A stretch of DNA of 15,046 bases from Oscillospiraceae bacterium (lineage in GTDB: Bacteria; Bacillota_A; Clostridia; Oscillospirales; Oscillospiraceae). The stretch is taken from NCBI GenBank assembly GCA_017936985.1, contig JAGBEM010000005.1, forward strand, positions 1-15,046, read 5' to 3'. The translations under genes and the position numbers were made by a program. This document shows positions 1-6,525 of this stretch, piece after piece (the stretch's first letter is position 1; each line of letters begins with the position of its first letter). The notes under the pieces were generated by a model that was not told the DNA's origin, searched no databases, and worked only from the letters and a program-made list of their open reading frames with translations.

Positions 1-330
1 CGACACTCCCTCAGTCAAAAATCAGAGATTTTTGCCAGCAATTGTAAAGGTATGATTGCCACTGACAATCATAGAGATTGTCAATTCGCTGCGCGGAGCA
101 CCACCTCAAAGAGGAAGCCGAGGGTGTGGCAGAGCGCAGCGAATCGAAATGAATCGCTTGCCGGTGGCAAGCGCACCTTTATCTATTGCTGCCGCACTGG
201 AGCAACCATCCAACAGCTCCATAAAATCCCAATTTCTTGGCTGGAAAAAGAAATTCCGAAAAGGGCTTTTCAAGGGACGCAAAATATTGTAAACTAGACC
301 CATAGATCAGGAACGGAGCGAAGCATACGG
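1..330. repeat. Gene-free region with a cluster of perfect hairpins
   Basis: I see no convincing gene in this stretch; the short open frames lack ribosome sites and family resemblance. It is dense in inverted repeats. CAAAAATC (16-23) pairs with GATTTTTG (27-34). GACAATC (64-70) pairs with GATTGTC (76-82). An 11-bp stem, ATTCGCTGCGC (84-94) with GCGCAGCGAAT (134-144), encloses a small CCTC/GAGG hairpin. CGCTTGCC (155-162) pairs with GGCAAGCG (166-173). A looser AATTTCTT/AAGAAATT pair lies at 231-255. The flanking CTCCCTCAGTC...GCCAGC context resembles REP-type palindromic repeats that I recall from clostridial intergenic DNA, but I cannot confirm the family. The stretch could also be the 3' end and terminator of a gene upstream of the window. 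Confidence 0.55.
264..297 (+). promoter_or_regulatory. Weak candidate promoter for the recD2 operon
   Basis: A TTTTCA element followed after 17 bases by TAAACT lies about 35 bases before the recD2 start. Both hexamers deviate from consensus, so this is only the best candidate I can see in the gap; the operon may also be read from upstream of the window. The start codon itself has only a distant GGAG (315-318, 12 bases away). Confidence 0.25.
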
Positions 331-2541
331 ATGCAACAGGAATTGGAAATTATCCAGGGCACAGTCAGTGCTGTGGTTTATCAGAATTACGATAACGGTT
401 ATGCGGTGCTGCGGCTGTCGGTAGGCGGCGGTCAGTCGGTGACGGTGGTGGGAACCATTCCGCTGCCGGCAGTGGGTGAGCGGCTCATGGTTACCGGCAA
501 GTGGAGCACACATCAAAGCTACGGCCAGCAGTTTGAGGCGGAGTTTTTGGAGCGGCTGCTGCCCCAGACCAGCATGGAGATCCTGAATTATCTGGCAAGT
601 CGGATCATCAAGGGAATCGGACCCAAAACGGCGACCCGGATCGTGGAGCGGTTTGGAGATCAGACCCTGATCGTCATGGAGCGCGAGCCGGAAAGACTTG
701 CCGAGGTGTCCGGTATCTCCCGGGAAAAAGCCAGAGCCATCGGCGAGGAATTTAAACGCCGGGTGGGAATGCGGCAGTTGATGGAGTTTTTTGCGCAGCA
801 TCAGCTTCCTGCGGAGCTGGCTGTCCGGGCATACAAGTTGTACGGTGAGGGTACGGTAGAGCTGCTTTATGAAGATCCGTATCTTCTGATGGAAGAAGGT
901 CTGGAAGCGCCCTTTGGTGCGGTGGACCGGTTTGCTATCGAGATCGGTGTGGATGGGGAAGATCCCCGGCGTGTACGGGCCGGTATCCTGTTTGAACTGA
1001 CCTACAATCTGACGGCAGGACACAGCTTTTTGCCCCAGGACAAATTAGTGGCGGCATCTGCACAGCTGCTTTCTGTGGAGATGGAGGCTGTCAGCCAAAG
1101 TCTGGAAACAATGATCGAAAATCAGCAACTGATCCGTTCAGCCCTGGCCGGGATCACAGTGATCTATTTGCCCCAGCTTTTTGAAGCGGAAACTTACATT
1201 ACAGACCGGATGCTCTCTGGCAGCTTACTTTCGTATCCGGAGCCTAAGAACTTAAATGCGTTGATGGGCGCAGTAGCCCAGGATAGCGGCCTGGCCTATT
1301 CTGCGCAGCAGGAGCAGGCCATCCGCCAGGCGGCTTCGGCAGGAATTTTGCTGATCACTGGCGGTCCCGGCACCGGCAAGACGACCATTTTGAAAGGGAT
1401 CTTGTCTATGCTGGGGCAGATGCAGCTGAAATGTCTGCTGGCTGCACCTACGGGAAGAGCCGCCAAGCGGCTCTCTGAGGTAACAGGAGAGGAAGCCTCC
1501 ACCATCCACAGACTGCTGGAAGCCGGGATCGATCCGGCAACAGGGAAGATGTGCTTTGTCCGGGATGAAGCCAATCCGCTGAAGGCAGATGTGGTGATCG
1601 TGGACGAGATGTCCATGGTGGATGTGCTGCTTTTGGACAGCTTGCTTCGGGCAGTGCCTCCGGGAAAACGGCTGATTTTTGTAGGTGACCCGGATCAGCT
1701 GCCGCCGGTGGGACCCGGTTCGCCCTTTAGCGATATGCTCCGCAGCGACAGGCTGCCCACTGTGCGCTTGACGGAAATTTTCCGGCAAGCCCAGGAAAGC
1801 CTGATCGTTATGAATGCCCACAGAGTCAACAACGGTCAGATGCCGGAGCTGCGCAATGTGAAAAGCGACTTTTTCTTCCTGAACTGCCGTTCGGAAGAGG
1901 AAGTGCGGCAGACCATCCAGGGTTTGTGTACCACCAGACTGCCCAAAAACATGGGGATCAGCGCGGAACAGATCCAGGTGCTTTCGCCTACAAGAAAAGG
2001 CGGTGTGGGGACTGGGGTGCTGAACCAGATGCTGCAGGGAGCGCTGAATCCGGCTGATCCCGGGAAAAAGGAACGTCAGTTTGGGGATTTTGCCTTCCGG
2101 GAAGGTGACCGGGTGATGCAGATCCGCAACAACTATGATATTATGTGGAAAAAGTGCGACGGCAGTGCTGTGGGAACCGGCATTTTCAATGGGGATGTGG
2201 GTATCATTTCCACCATTGACCCTTACGCGGAAACTATGACAGTGGTATTTGACGACCGGGAGGCAGACTACGATTTTACCCAGCTGGGCGAGCTGGAGCC
2301 GGCTTATGCCATGACAGTACACAAAAGCCAGGGCAGTGAGTACCGGGCGGTGATCCTGTGTGCGTGGAACGGTTCGCCGTATCTGCTGAGCCGCAGTGTG
2401 CTGTACACGGCCATCACCAGAGCCAGAGAATTGCTGATCATTGTAGGAAGGCCGGAAACGGTGGCGGCTATGACGGAAAATGCAAAGCGCAACCGCCGGT
2501 ATACCGGGCTGAAGCTGCGGCTGCAGGGGAAGACGGAATGA
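331..2541 (+). CDS. recD2: RecD2-type ATP-dependent DNA helicase (SF1B)
   Basis: The 736-residue product matches the length and layout of RecD2, the RecBC-independent 5'-3' DNA helicase linked to DNA repair and replication-fork maintenance. It opens with the family-typical N-terminal OB-like segment (EIIQGTVSAVVYQN). A helix-hairpin-helix motif follows at residues 93-109 (IKGIGPKTATRIVERFG). The helicase core has Walker A GGPGTGKTT (344-352), Walker B VVIVDEMSM (421-429), GDPDQLPPVGPG (452-463), AMTVHKSQGSEY (660-671) and the arginine motif VLYTAITRARE (690-700). The start is chosen because the family begins just before this OB-like segment. The ribosome site is poor: GGAG at 315-318, 12 bases upstream. 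The stop overlaps the next gene by four bases (ATGA), so translation is probably coupled. No RecB or RecC is present, as usual for RecD2. Confidence 0.95.
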   Translation: MQQELEIIQGTVSAVVYQNYDNGYAVLRLSVGGGQSVTVVGTIPLPAVGERLMVTGKWSTHQSYGQQFEAEFLERLLPQTSMEILNYLASRIIKGIGPKTATRIVERFGDQTLIVMEREPERLAEVSGISREKARAIGEEFKRRVGMRQLMEFFAQHQLPAELAVRAYKLYGEGTVELLYEDPYLLMEEGLEAPFGAVDRFAIEIGVDGEDPRRVRAGILFELTYNLTAGHSFLPQDKLVAASAQLLSVEMEAVSQSLETMIENQQLIRSALAGITVIYLPQLFEAETYITDRMLSGSLLSYPEPKNLNALMGAVAQDSGLAYSAQQEQAIRQAASAGILLITGGPGTGKTTILKGILSMLGQMQLKCLLAAPTGRAAKRLSEVTGEEASTIHRLLEAGIDPATGKMCFVRDEANPLKADVVIVDEMSMVDVLLLDSLLRAVPPGKRLIFVGDPDQLPPVGPGSPFSDMLRSDRLPTVRLTEIFRQAQESLIVMNAHRVNNGQMPELRNVKSDFFFLNCRSEEEVRQTIQGLCTTRLPKNMGISAEQIQVLSPTRKGGVGTGVLNQMLQGALNPADPGKKERQFGDFAFREGDRVMQIRNNYDIMWKKCDGSAVGTGIFNGDVGIISTIDPYAETMTVVFDDREADYDFTQLGELEPAYAMTVHKSQGSEYRAVILCAWNGSPYLLSRSVLYTAITRARELLIIVGRPETVAAMTENAKRNRRYTGLKLRLQGKTE

Positions 2542-3209
2542 AGATCAAGGAAATGATTTTGCGACTGCTGTTCCCACCGAAATGTGTACTGTGCGGAAAG
2601 CTGCTGCAGGAAGAAGAAACGGATCTTTGCCACAGCTGCCGCACCGATACGGAAGAATGCCCGGTGAGCAGACAAAGGAAGCTGCCCTTTCTTGACAGTT
2701 GGCTCGGTGTTTGGTATTATGAAGGCTGGGTAAGGCGAAGCATTATTCGCTTCAAGTTCCGCGGCGCAAGAGCTTATGCTGCCTGCTATGGCAGGCTCCT
2801 TGCCATGAAGCTGCGCAACGAACATCCCGAGGGCTTCGATTTGCTGACTTGGGTGCCTGTCAGCGGCTTGCGGAAGCTTTTCCGGGGCTATGACCAGGTG
2901 GAGCTGATCGCCCACACTGTGGGACAGGAACTGGAAATGGAGCCGATAGCACTTTTGAAAAAGGTGCGTCACAACCGGCCGCAGTCCTCCATCAAAGGAG
3001 ATGCCCACCGCCGGGCCAATGTGTTGGGCGTGTATCGGGTGACAGAGCCGGATGTGCTGAAAAACAAAAAGATTTTACTGCTGGATGATGTGATCACCAC
3101 CGGTTCGACGGTGGGGGAATGCGCCCGTGTCCTGCTGACAGCAGGCTGCGCAGAGGTTCACTGCGGTGCGGTTGCAGTGACCCGACGGGGCAAAAAACAA
3201 AGTAGGTGA
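2538..3209 (+). CDS. comF: ComF family phosphoribosyltransferase-like protein
   Basis: The 223-residue product has the ComF/GntX layout. An N-terminal zinc finger is formed by C16, C19, C31 and C34 (CVLC and CHSC pairs). An RGYDQ motif near residue 116 follows, and the phosphoribosyltransferase PRPP-binding loop LLLDDVITTGSTV lies at 180-192. In naturally competent bacteria ComF works with the DNA-uptake machinery, helping single-stranded DNA enter the cytoplasm. Its relatives occur widely in non-competent species, so competence cannot be inferred here. The ATG at 2538 overlaps the recD2 stop (ATGA). The open frame extends further upstream inside recD2, but residues before this methionine do not resemble ComF. 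The pairing with recD2 suggests a DNA-metabolism operon. Confidence 0.92.
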   Translation: MKIKEMILRLLFPPKCVLCGKLLQEEETDLCHSCRTDTEECPVSRQRKLPFLDSWLGVWYYEGWVRRSIIRFKFRGARAYAACYGRLLAMKLRNEHPEGFDLLTWVPVSGLRKLFRGYDQVELIAHTVGQELEMEPIALLKKVRHNRPQSSIKGDAHRRANVLGVYRVTEPDVLKNKKILLLDDVITTGSTVGECARVLLTAGCAEVHCGAVAVTRRGKKQSR

Positions 3210-3214
3210 AGGTT

Positions 3215-4252
3215 ATGCAATTATTTTCTCATGATCTGGGCATCGACCTGGGTACTGCCAATGTGCTGATCTATGTGGATGGCAAGGGTGTTGTAGTCCG
3301 GGAACCCTCTGTAGTAGCGGTGGACAAGAACACAGGCAAGATCCTGGAGGTCGGTTCTGCGGCGCGGAATATGCTGGGCCGTACGCCGGGCAATGTGGTT
3401 GCCATGCATCCGCTGAAGGATGGCGTGATCTCCGACCATGAAATGACGGTGCGGATGCTCCAGTCGCTGTTCCGGGAGGCTGCCAAGTCCTCGCTGTTTA
3501 CCCCGAAGCCCCGTGTGGTCATCTGTGTGCCCAGCGGCGTTACGGAAGTGGAAGAGCGGACTGTGATCAATGCGGCCATCGATGCCGGTGCAAGAAGAGC
3601 TTACCTGATCGAAGAACCCCTGGCGGCTGCATTGGGTGCTGGCCTGGATATTAAGGGCCCCAACGGTCAGATGGTGGTGGATATGGGCTGCGGTACTACG
3701 GATGTGGCGGTGCTTAGCCTGAACGGCGTGGCTGTGTCATCTTCTATTAAGGTGGCCGGAAGTGCCTTTGACGAGGCCATCGGACGGTATGTTCGCCGCA
3801 AACACGGCGTGGTCATCGGTCAGGTCACAGCTGAGGATGTGAAGATCCAGATCGGCAGCGTGTACCCCCGGCCGGAGAATATCAGTATGAATGTCAAGGG
3901 CAGAGATGCCAAGACCGGTATGCCCCGGGAACTGACGCTGATGTCCTCGGAGATTTATGAGGTGCTGCGCCGTCCTGCCCGGCAGATCGCTGACGAAGTT
4001 CTGTCTGTTCTGGAAGAGACTTCTCCCGAACTGGTCAGCGATATTTCCGAAAACGGCATTACCCTGACCGGTGGCAGCAGCCAGATCTGGGGTATGGATA
4101 AGCTGCTGACGGAACGCACCGGTGTCATGTGTACGCTGGCTGACGATCCGGACTCCTGTGTGGCCTATGGCTGCGGCAAGAGCCTTGCCTGGATCAATCA
4201 TATGCAGGAAGGCCCTATCAATATCGCAAGAAAGCGCATTATGCGGCAATAA
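3215..4252 (+). CDS. mreB: MreB/Mbl-family rod-shape actin homologue
   Basis: The 345-residue product is a bacterial actin. Phosphate-1 loop: DLGIDLGTANVLIY (7-20). Phosphate-2 loop: VVDMGCGTTDVAVL (154-167). Adenosine motif: TLTGGSSQIWGM (283-294). MreB polymers lie under the membrane and guide the elongasome that builds lateral cell wall. I chose the ATG at 3215 because AGGTGA (3203-3208) sits at good distance and the N-terminus then fits MreB. A GTG at 3206 overlapping the comF stop would add three residues and has no ribosome site. The usual partners mreC and mreD are not next to it, which is common for Mbl or orphan MreB paralogues, so the exact paralogue is uncertain. It is the last gene before a strong terminator. 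Confidence 0.93.
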   Translation: MQLFSHDLGIDLGTANVLIYVDGKGVVVREPSVVAVDKNTGKILEVGSAARNMLGRTPGNVVAMHPLKDGVISDHEMTVRMLQSLFREAAKSSLFTPKPRVVICVPSGVTEVEERTVINAAIDAGARRAYLIEEPLAAALGAGLDIKGPNGQMVVDMGCGTTDVAVLSLNGVAVSSSIKVAGSAFDEAIGRYVRRKHGVVIGQVTAEDVKIQIGSVYPRPENISMNVKGRDAKTGMPRELTLMSSEIYEVLRRPARQIADEVLSVLEETSPELVSDISENGITLTGGSSQIWGMDKLLTERTGVMCTLADDPDSCVAYGCGKSLAWINHMQEGPINIARKRIMRQ

Positions 4253-4257
4253 GATAC

Positions 4258-4290
4258 AAACGCTCCGGAAAGCCGGAGCGTTTGTTTTTT
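4258..4290 (+). terminator. Rho-independent terminator of the recD2-comF-mreB transcript
   Basis: An 11-bp perfect stem, AAACGCTCCGG (4258-4268) with CCGGAGCGTTT (4273-4283), closes an AAAG loop. It is followed by TTTGTTTTTT and begins six bases after the mreB stop. Confidence 0.93.
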
Positions 4291-4302
4291 GCAAAAAAGG
4301 TA

Positions 4303-4331
4303 TTTACAAATTCTGTCTTTTCGTGTATGAT
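4303..4331 (+). promoter_or_regulatory. Sigma-70-type promoter for the folT leader
   Basis: TTTACA (4303-4308) and TATGAT (4326-4331) are separated by exactly 17 bases. The start of transcription would fall near 4338, precisely where the riboswitch P1 stem begins. This supports both calls. Confidence 0.85.
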
Positions 4332-4337
4332 AGCTCT

Positions 4338-4436
4338 GAACAGAGTAGGAGACCTCGCGTGAAGTGCCACCGGGACGGGGAGTTGCCCGGAGGACGAAGG
4401 AATTTTTCCGCGATGGGGTCACCGCACCCGCTGTTG
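4338..4436 (+). ncRNA. THF-I class (tetrahydrofolate) riboswitch aptamer
   Basis: The leader matches the THF-I riboswitch in order and pairing. P1 is AACAG (4339-4343) with CTGTT (4431-4435), followed by the conserved AGTAG. P2 pairs GACC (4351-4354) with GGTC (4417-4420). The conserved CGCGTGAAGTG (4357-4366 region) follows. P3 is CCACCGGG (4367-4374) with CCCGGAGG (4386-4393), containing one A-A mismatch. The conserved ACGAAG (4394-4399) comes directly after P3. The P3 loop ACGGGGAGTTG supplies CGGG (4376-4379) for a pseudoknot with CCCG (4427-4430). This class binds reduced folates and usually lowers expression of folate transport or synthesis genes. The gene downstream is a FolT-like transporter component, which agrees. 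The covariation model was not run. Confidence 0.88.
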
Positions 4437-4631
4437 CATATAGGAAATCCTCCTTTATGTAGCAACGATACTCGGTCGGGCGATCAGGCCGGCAGTTTTT
4501 GCTGTCCTTCCCCACGGGTGATCTGCAAACAGTACTCCCTTACGCCAGGCGTAGGGGATTTTTGTTTGCAGGCCGTTGGGACAGAAAGACTGTCTGCTTA
4601 TAAGCCTACTGCAAAAAAGGAGGCCTTTTTT
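4437..4631 (+). promoter_or_regulatory. Riboswitch expression platform ahead of folT
   Basis: This stretch of about 195 bases contains mutually exclusive pairings. GTTGC (4433-4437) can pair with GCAAC (4461-4465), which would break the 3' strand of P1. CGGGTG (4515-4520) is complementary to CACCCG (4425-4430), the pseudoknot strand. An anti-ribosome-site element CCTCCTTT (4449-4456) is complementary to AAAGGAGG (4616-4623). A terminator lies at 4536-4567. The ribosome site lies inside a perfect hairpin: AAAAAAGG (4613-4620), loop AGG, CCTTTTTT (4624-4631). The pairings are seen directly. Their role in switching is inference. Confidence 0.6.
4523..4571 (+). terminator. Intrinsic terminator within the folT leader (attenuator)
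   Basis: TCCCTTACGC (4536-4545) pairs with GCGTAGGGGA (4549-4558) through one G-U pair around a CAG loop, and TTTTTGTTT follows (4559-4567). An outer 8-bp pairing, CTGCAAAC (4523-4530) with GTTTGCAG (4564-4571), involves the T-run region and could compete or extend the structure. The position between a THF aptamer and folT fits ligand-controlled premature termination. Confidence 0.75.
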
Positions 4632-5726
4632 ATGGCAAGAACAGAAAAATCCACAGCACTGTATTCCCACCCGTTTTCCAAGGCGTACTGGCGTGATGCC
4701 GCCGCGGAACTGAAAGATGTCAAAATGCTGGTGATCACCGCGCTGATGATCGCCCTGCGAATCGCTTTGAAGCCCTTTGCGATCTATATCGGACCGCAAA
4801 TGGCGATTCAAACGGCTACCCTGGCAACGGCTTTGGGCGCAATGATCTTCGGCCCTGTGTTGGCAATTCCGGCGGCCATCATTTCCGACACCATCGGCTT
4901 TATGATCTTCCCCACAGGCGATTATTTCCTGCCCTTTGTACTTACAGAGATCGCCAGCACGATGATCTATGCTTTGTGTCTGTACCGGGCAAAGCCCAGC
5001 GCTACCCGCGTGATGATCGGAAGATTTTTGATCTGCTTTGTGGTGAATGTGATCCTGCAGCAATTGATCTTTGCCTGGCAGTATACCTATATGGGCAATC
5101 CGGACAAGGCGAAGGATGCTGTCATGGGAATCATGACAGTCGCTCGGATCTTTAAGAATGTATTTTTCTTCCCCATTGAAACGGTAGTCATTACCCTGTT
5201 TTTGAAGGTGCTTGTACCCATTACGGCCCGGGCAAAGCTGACCTACGGCAGCAGCAAGGGACTTGACTTTACCAAGAAGCAGCTGGCTACACTGCTGGTT
5301 TTGGTGGTAGTGGGCATCGGCAGCGCCATTGGCTATCTGAGCTACCGCTATACAGACACTTCCCGCAGTGCAGACTATACAGATGCACAGCGTGTGGAGG
5401 CCAACAAGGAAATGGCACAGCTGGTGCTGGACAAGTCCGACGATTGGGACAGCGAAAAGGTGTTCTGCGTGGTGGACAGCAAGTACCAGGGTCTGTTTGA
5501 GGCAGAAGCAGATTATACCGTTTCCATTTACATTCTGGACGAGGAAGCCTTTGCTGCCGGTCAGGCTGCGGACAGCAGCTATACGGAGGACACCCTGTGG
5601 GGCTACTCCAAGAGCGGCCCGAAGAAGGATAAGTATCAGTCGCTGGTTAAAGTGGGCACCTTGACGATGACACGGGATGAGTGGAAAAACGAGATCCTGA
5701 CTTTTGAAATCGAGGCACTTCAGTGA
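4632..5726 (+). CDS. folT: FolT-like ECF transporter S component with C-terminal ectodomain
   Basis: The product has 364 residues. Residues 1-200 form an ECF-type substrate-binding S component with about six membrane segments (roughly 31-50, 60-78, 80-94, 98-118, 127-149, 174-197). It contains the typical phrases ALMIALRIALK, IFGPVLAIPAAIISDTIGF and an FPTGDYF turn. S components dock on the shared EcfA-A'-T energising module, which is not in this window, to import vitamins. The THF riboswitch upstream points to folate. An ordinary S component ends near 170-200 residues. Here a seventh hydrophobic segment (217-237) leads to a polar domain (240-364) expected outside the membrane, rich in D, E, Y and K. 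The ATG at 4632 follows AAGGAGG (4617-4623) by eight bases. Longer in-frame extension upstream runs through the riboswitch and is not coding. Folate as substrate is inferred from the riboswitch. Confidence 0.87.
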   Translation: MARTEKSTALYSHPFSKAYWRDAAAELKDVKMLVITALMIALRIALKPFAIYIGPQMAIQTATLATALGAMIFGPVLAIPAAIISDTIGFMIFPTGDYFLPFVLTEIASTMIYALCLYRAKPSATRVMIGRFLICFVVNVILQQLIFAWQYTYMGNPDKAKDAVMGIMTVARIFKNVFFFPIETVVITLFLKVLVPITARAKLTYGSSKGLDFTKKQLATLLVLVVVGIGSAIGYLSYRYTDTSRSADYTDAQRVEANKEMAQLVLDKSDDWDSEKVFCVVDSKYQGLFEAEADYTVSIYILDEEAFAAGQAADSSYTEDTLWGYSKSGPKKDKYQSLVKVGTLTMTRDEWKNEILTFEIEALQ

Positions 5727-5731
5727 TACAT

Positions 5732-5762
5732 ACCGGGGGACGGTCAAGTCCCCCGGTTTTCT
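5732..5762 (+). terminator. Rho-independent terminator of folT
   Basis: ACCGGGGGAC (5732-5741) pairs perfectly with GTCCCCCGGT (5748-5757) around a six-base loop and is followed by a short T-run. It starts six bases after the folT stop. Confidence 0.88.
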
Positions 5763-5799
5763 TCGGAAGGATAAGGATGCACGAACACCAAACTGCAAT

Positions 5800-5828
5800 T
5801 TGACTTTATAGCATGAAGCGGTTATAAT
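5800..5828 (+). promoter_or_regulatory. Near-consensus sigma-70 promoter of the His-rich/cooT cassette
   Basis: TTGACT (5800-5805) and TATAAT (5823-5828) are spaced 17 bases apart. The untranslated leader is only about 20 bases, leaving no room for a riboswitch. Any metal control would have to be by a repressor, and I see no clear operator palindrome. Confidence 0.88.
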
Positions 5829-5854
5829 AAAGAAAAAACAAAGGAGCGATACTT

Positions 5855-6289
5855 ATGCATCTGGATCACGATCATATCGGCGGTCATTGCCATGACCACG
5901 AACATACCCATACCCACGAGCACACCCATGACGGTGTGACCCATTCCCACGCCCACAGCCATGCCCATGAGCATGACCATGCACATCCCCATGAGCATGA
6001 TCATCTCCATGAGCACGGTGCAGAGCACAATCATTCCCACGACTGCGGCGGCGATTGCTGCGGCTGTGCAGGCGGTTGCGAGCACACCCCCATGGAAGAA
6101 CTGGTGGCGCTGATGAAGTACATGGTCGGTCACAATGCGGCCCATGCCAAGGAACTGGCAGATCTGGCAGTACAGCTGGAAAAGGCCGGCAGCCACACCG
6201 CTTACGAGCAGGTTATGGCAGCTGTGTCTGACTTTGAAAAGGGCAATATGCGCCTGAGCGTGGTGCTGAGCAGCCTGGATGTGAAGTGA
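5855..6289 (+). CDS. Histidine-rich metal (probably nickel) binding protein, CooJ-like
   Basis: The product has 144 residues. Residues 2-62 are an extreme metal-binding tail: 27 histidines, mostly alternating H-x-H with D, E, T, S or A between. A cysteine cluster follows (C64, C68, C69, C71, C75). From about residue 80 to 144 the chain looks like a compact helical domain with an H93-x-x-x-H97 motif (VGHNAAHAKELADLA). This resembles the CooJ logic of a coiled helical domain with an HxxxH site plus a His-rich tail, here with the tail at the N-terminus. CooJ stores nickel and delivers it to carbon monoxide dehydrogenase together with CooT. The next gene encodes a CooT-family protein, which supports nickel handling, though zinc, cobalt or copper binding cannot be excluded. 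The ribosome site is AAAGGAG (5840-5846), eight bases before the ATG. No signal peptide, so it is cytoplasmic. Confidence 0.85.
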   Translation: MHLDHDHIGGHCHDHEHTHTHEHTHDGVTHSHAHSHAHEHDHAHPHEHDHLHEHGAEHNHSHDCGGDCCGCAGGCEHTPMEELVALMKYMVGHNAAHAKELADLAVQLEKAGSHTAYEQVMAAVSDFEKGNMRLSVVLSSLDVK

Positions 6290-6299
6290 GGGAACAGAT

Positions 6300-6491
6300 A
6301 TGTGCCTTTCGACTGTTTACAAGAACGCCAAAAGTGAAGAAACTGTGGTCATGAAAAATGTGATGGCCATTGAATGCAAGGACGGCTGCGTGATCCTGAC
6401 AGATTTAATGGAGCGCAGCGTGGCCATAGAAGGTCAGCTGGTCAGCGCCAATCTGGTGGACGGCTACGTCATTGTAAAGGAAAATGCATGA
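6300..6491 (+). CDS. cooT: CooT family nickel-binding protein
   Basis: The 63-residue product starts MCLSTVY, the signature of the CooT family, in which the Met-Cys N-terminus of a small beta-barrel dimer binds one nickel ion. The remaining sequence alternates short beta-strands (TVVMKNVMAIECKDGCVILTD and a hydrophobic C-terminal strand), consistent with that fold and the usual 60-70 residue length. CooT assists nickel delivery to carbon monoxide dehydrogenase in bacteria that have that enzyme, but many anaerobes carry orphan copies of unknown client. It follows the His-rich gene after ten bases, with a GAGGG ribosome site, so the two are almost certainly co-transcribed. No nickel enzyme gene is nearby. 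Confidence 0.85.
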   Translation: MCLSTVYKNAKSEETVVMKNVMAIECKDGCVILTDLMERSVAIEGQLVSANLVDGYVIVKENA

Positions 6492-6495
6492 ACAA

Positions 6496-6525
6496 AAAGG
6501 ACGCCCGATGGGCGTCCTTTGTTTT
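6496..6525. terminator. Bidirectional terminator between cooT and the TraB-domain gene
   Basis: AAAGGACGCCC (6496-6506) pairs perfectly with GGGCGTCCTTT (6510-6520) around a three-base loop. GTTTT follows on the plus strand, and the A-tract before the stem gives a T-run on the minus strand. It begins five bases after the cooT stop and serves both convergent genes. Confidence 0.92.

Noticed and set aside
52..303. Short overlapping open frames on both strands in the first 300 bases
   Set aside because: They cross the hairpin cluster, have no good ribosome site and show no family resemblance.
1252..2322. Long open frame antisense to recD2
   Set aside because: It lies within a gene with clear helicase motifs, has a low-complexity His/Gln-rich translation, and no ribosome site. 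It is a by-product of GC-rich codon use.
2358..2537. Upstream in-frame extension of comF
   Set aside because: It lies inside recD2, and the extra residues do not resemble ComF. The ATGA overlap at 2538 fits coupled translation.
3206..3214. GTG start for mreB overlapping the comF stop
   Set aside because: There is no ribosome site before it. AGGTGA is well placed for the ATG at 3215.
4338..4570. Cobalamin or other vitamin riboswitch
   Set aside because: No B12-box is visible, whereas the ordered THF-I elements, including ACGAAG after P3, are present.
4122..4631. Upstream in-frame extension of folT
   Set aside because: It would start inside mreB and translate through a terminator, promoter and riboswitch. 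The ATG at 4632 has an ideal ribosome site.
5880..6030. Short direct repeats that could suggest a CRISPR or VNTR array
   Set aside because: The repeats are CAY codons alternating with acidic or small residues in a clear coding frame. There are no spacers of constant length.
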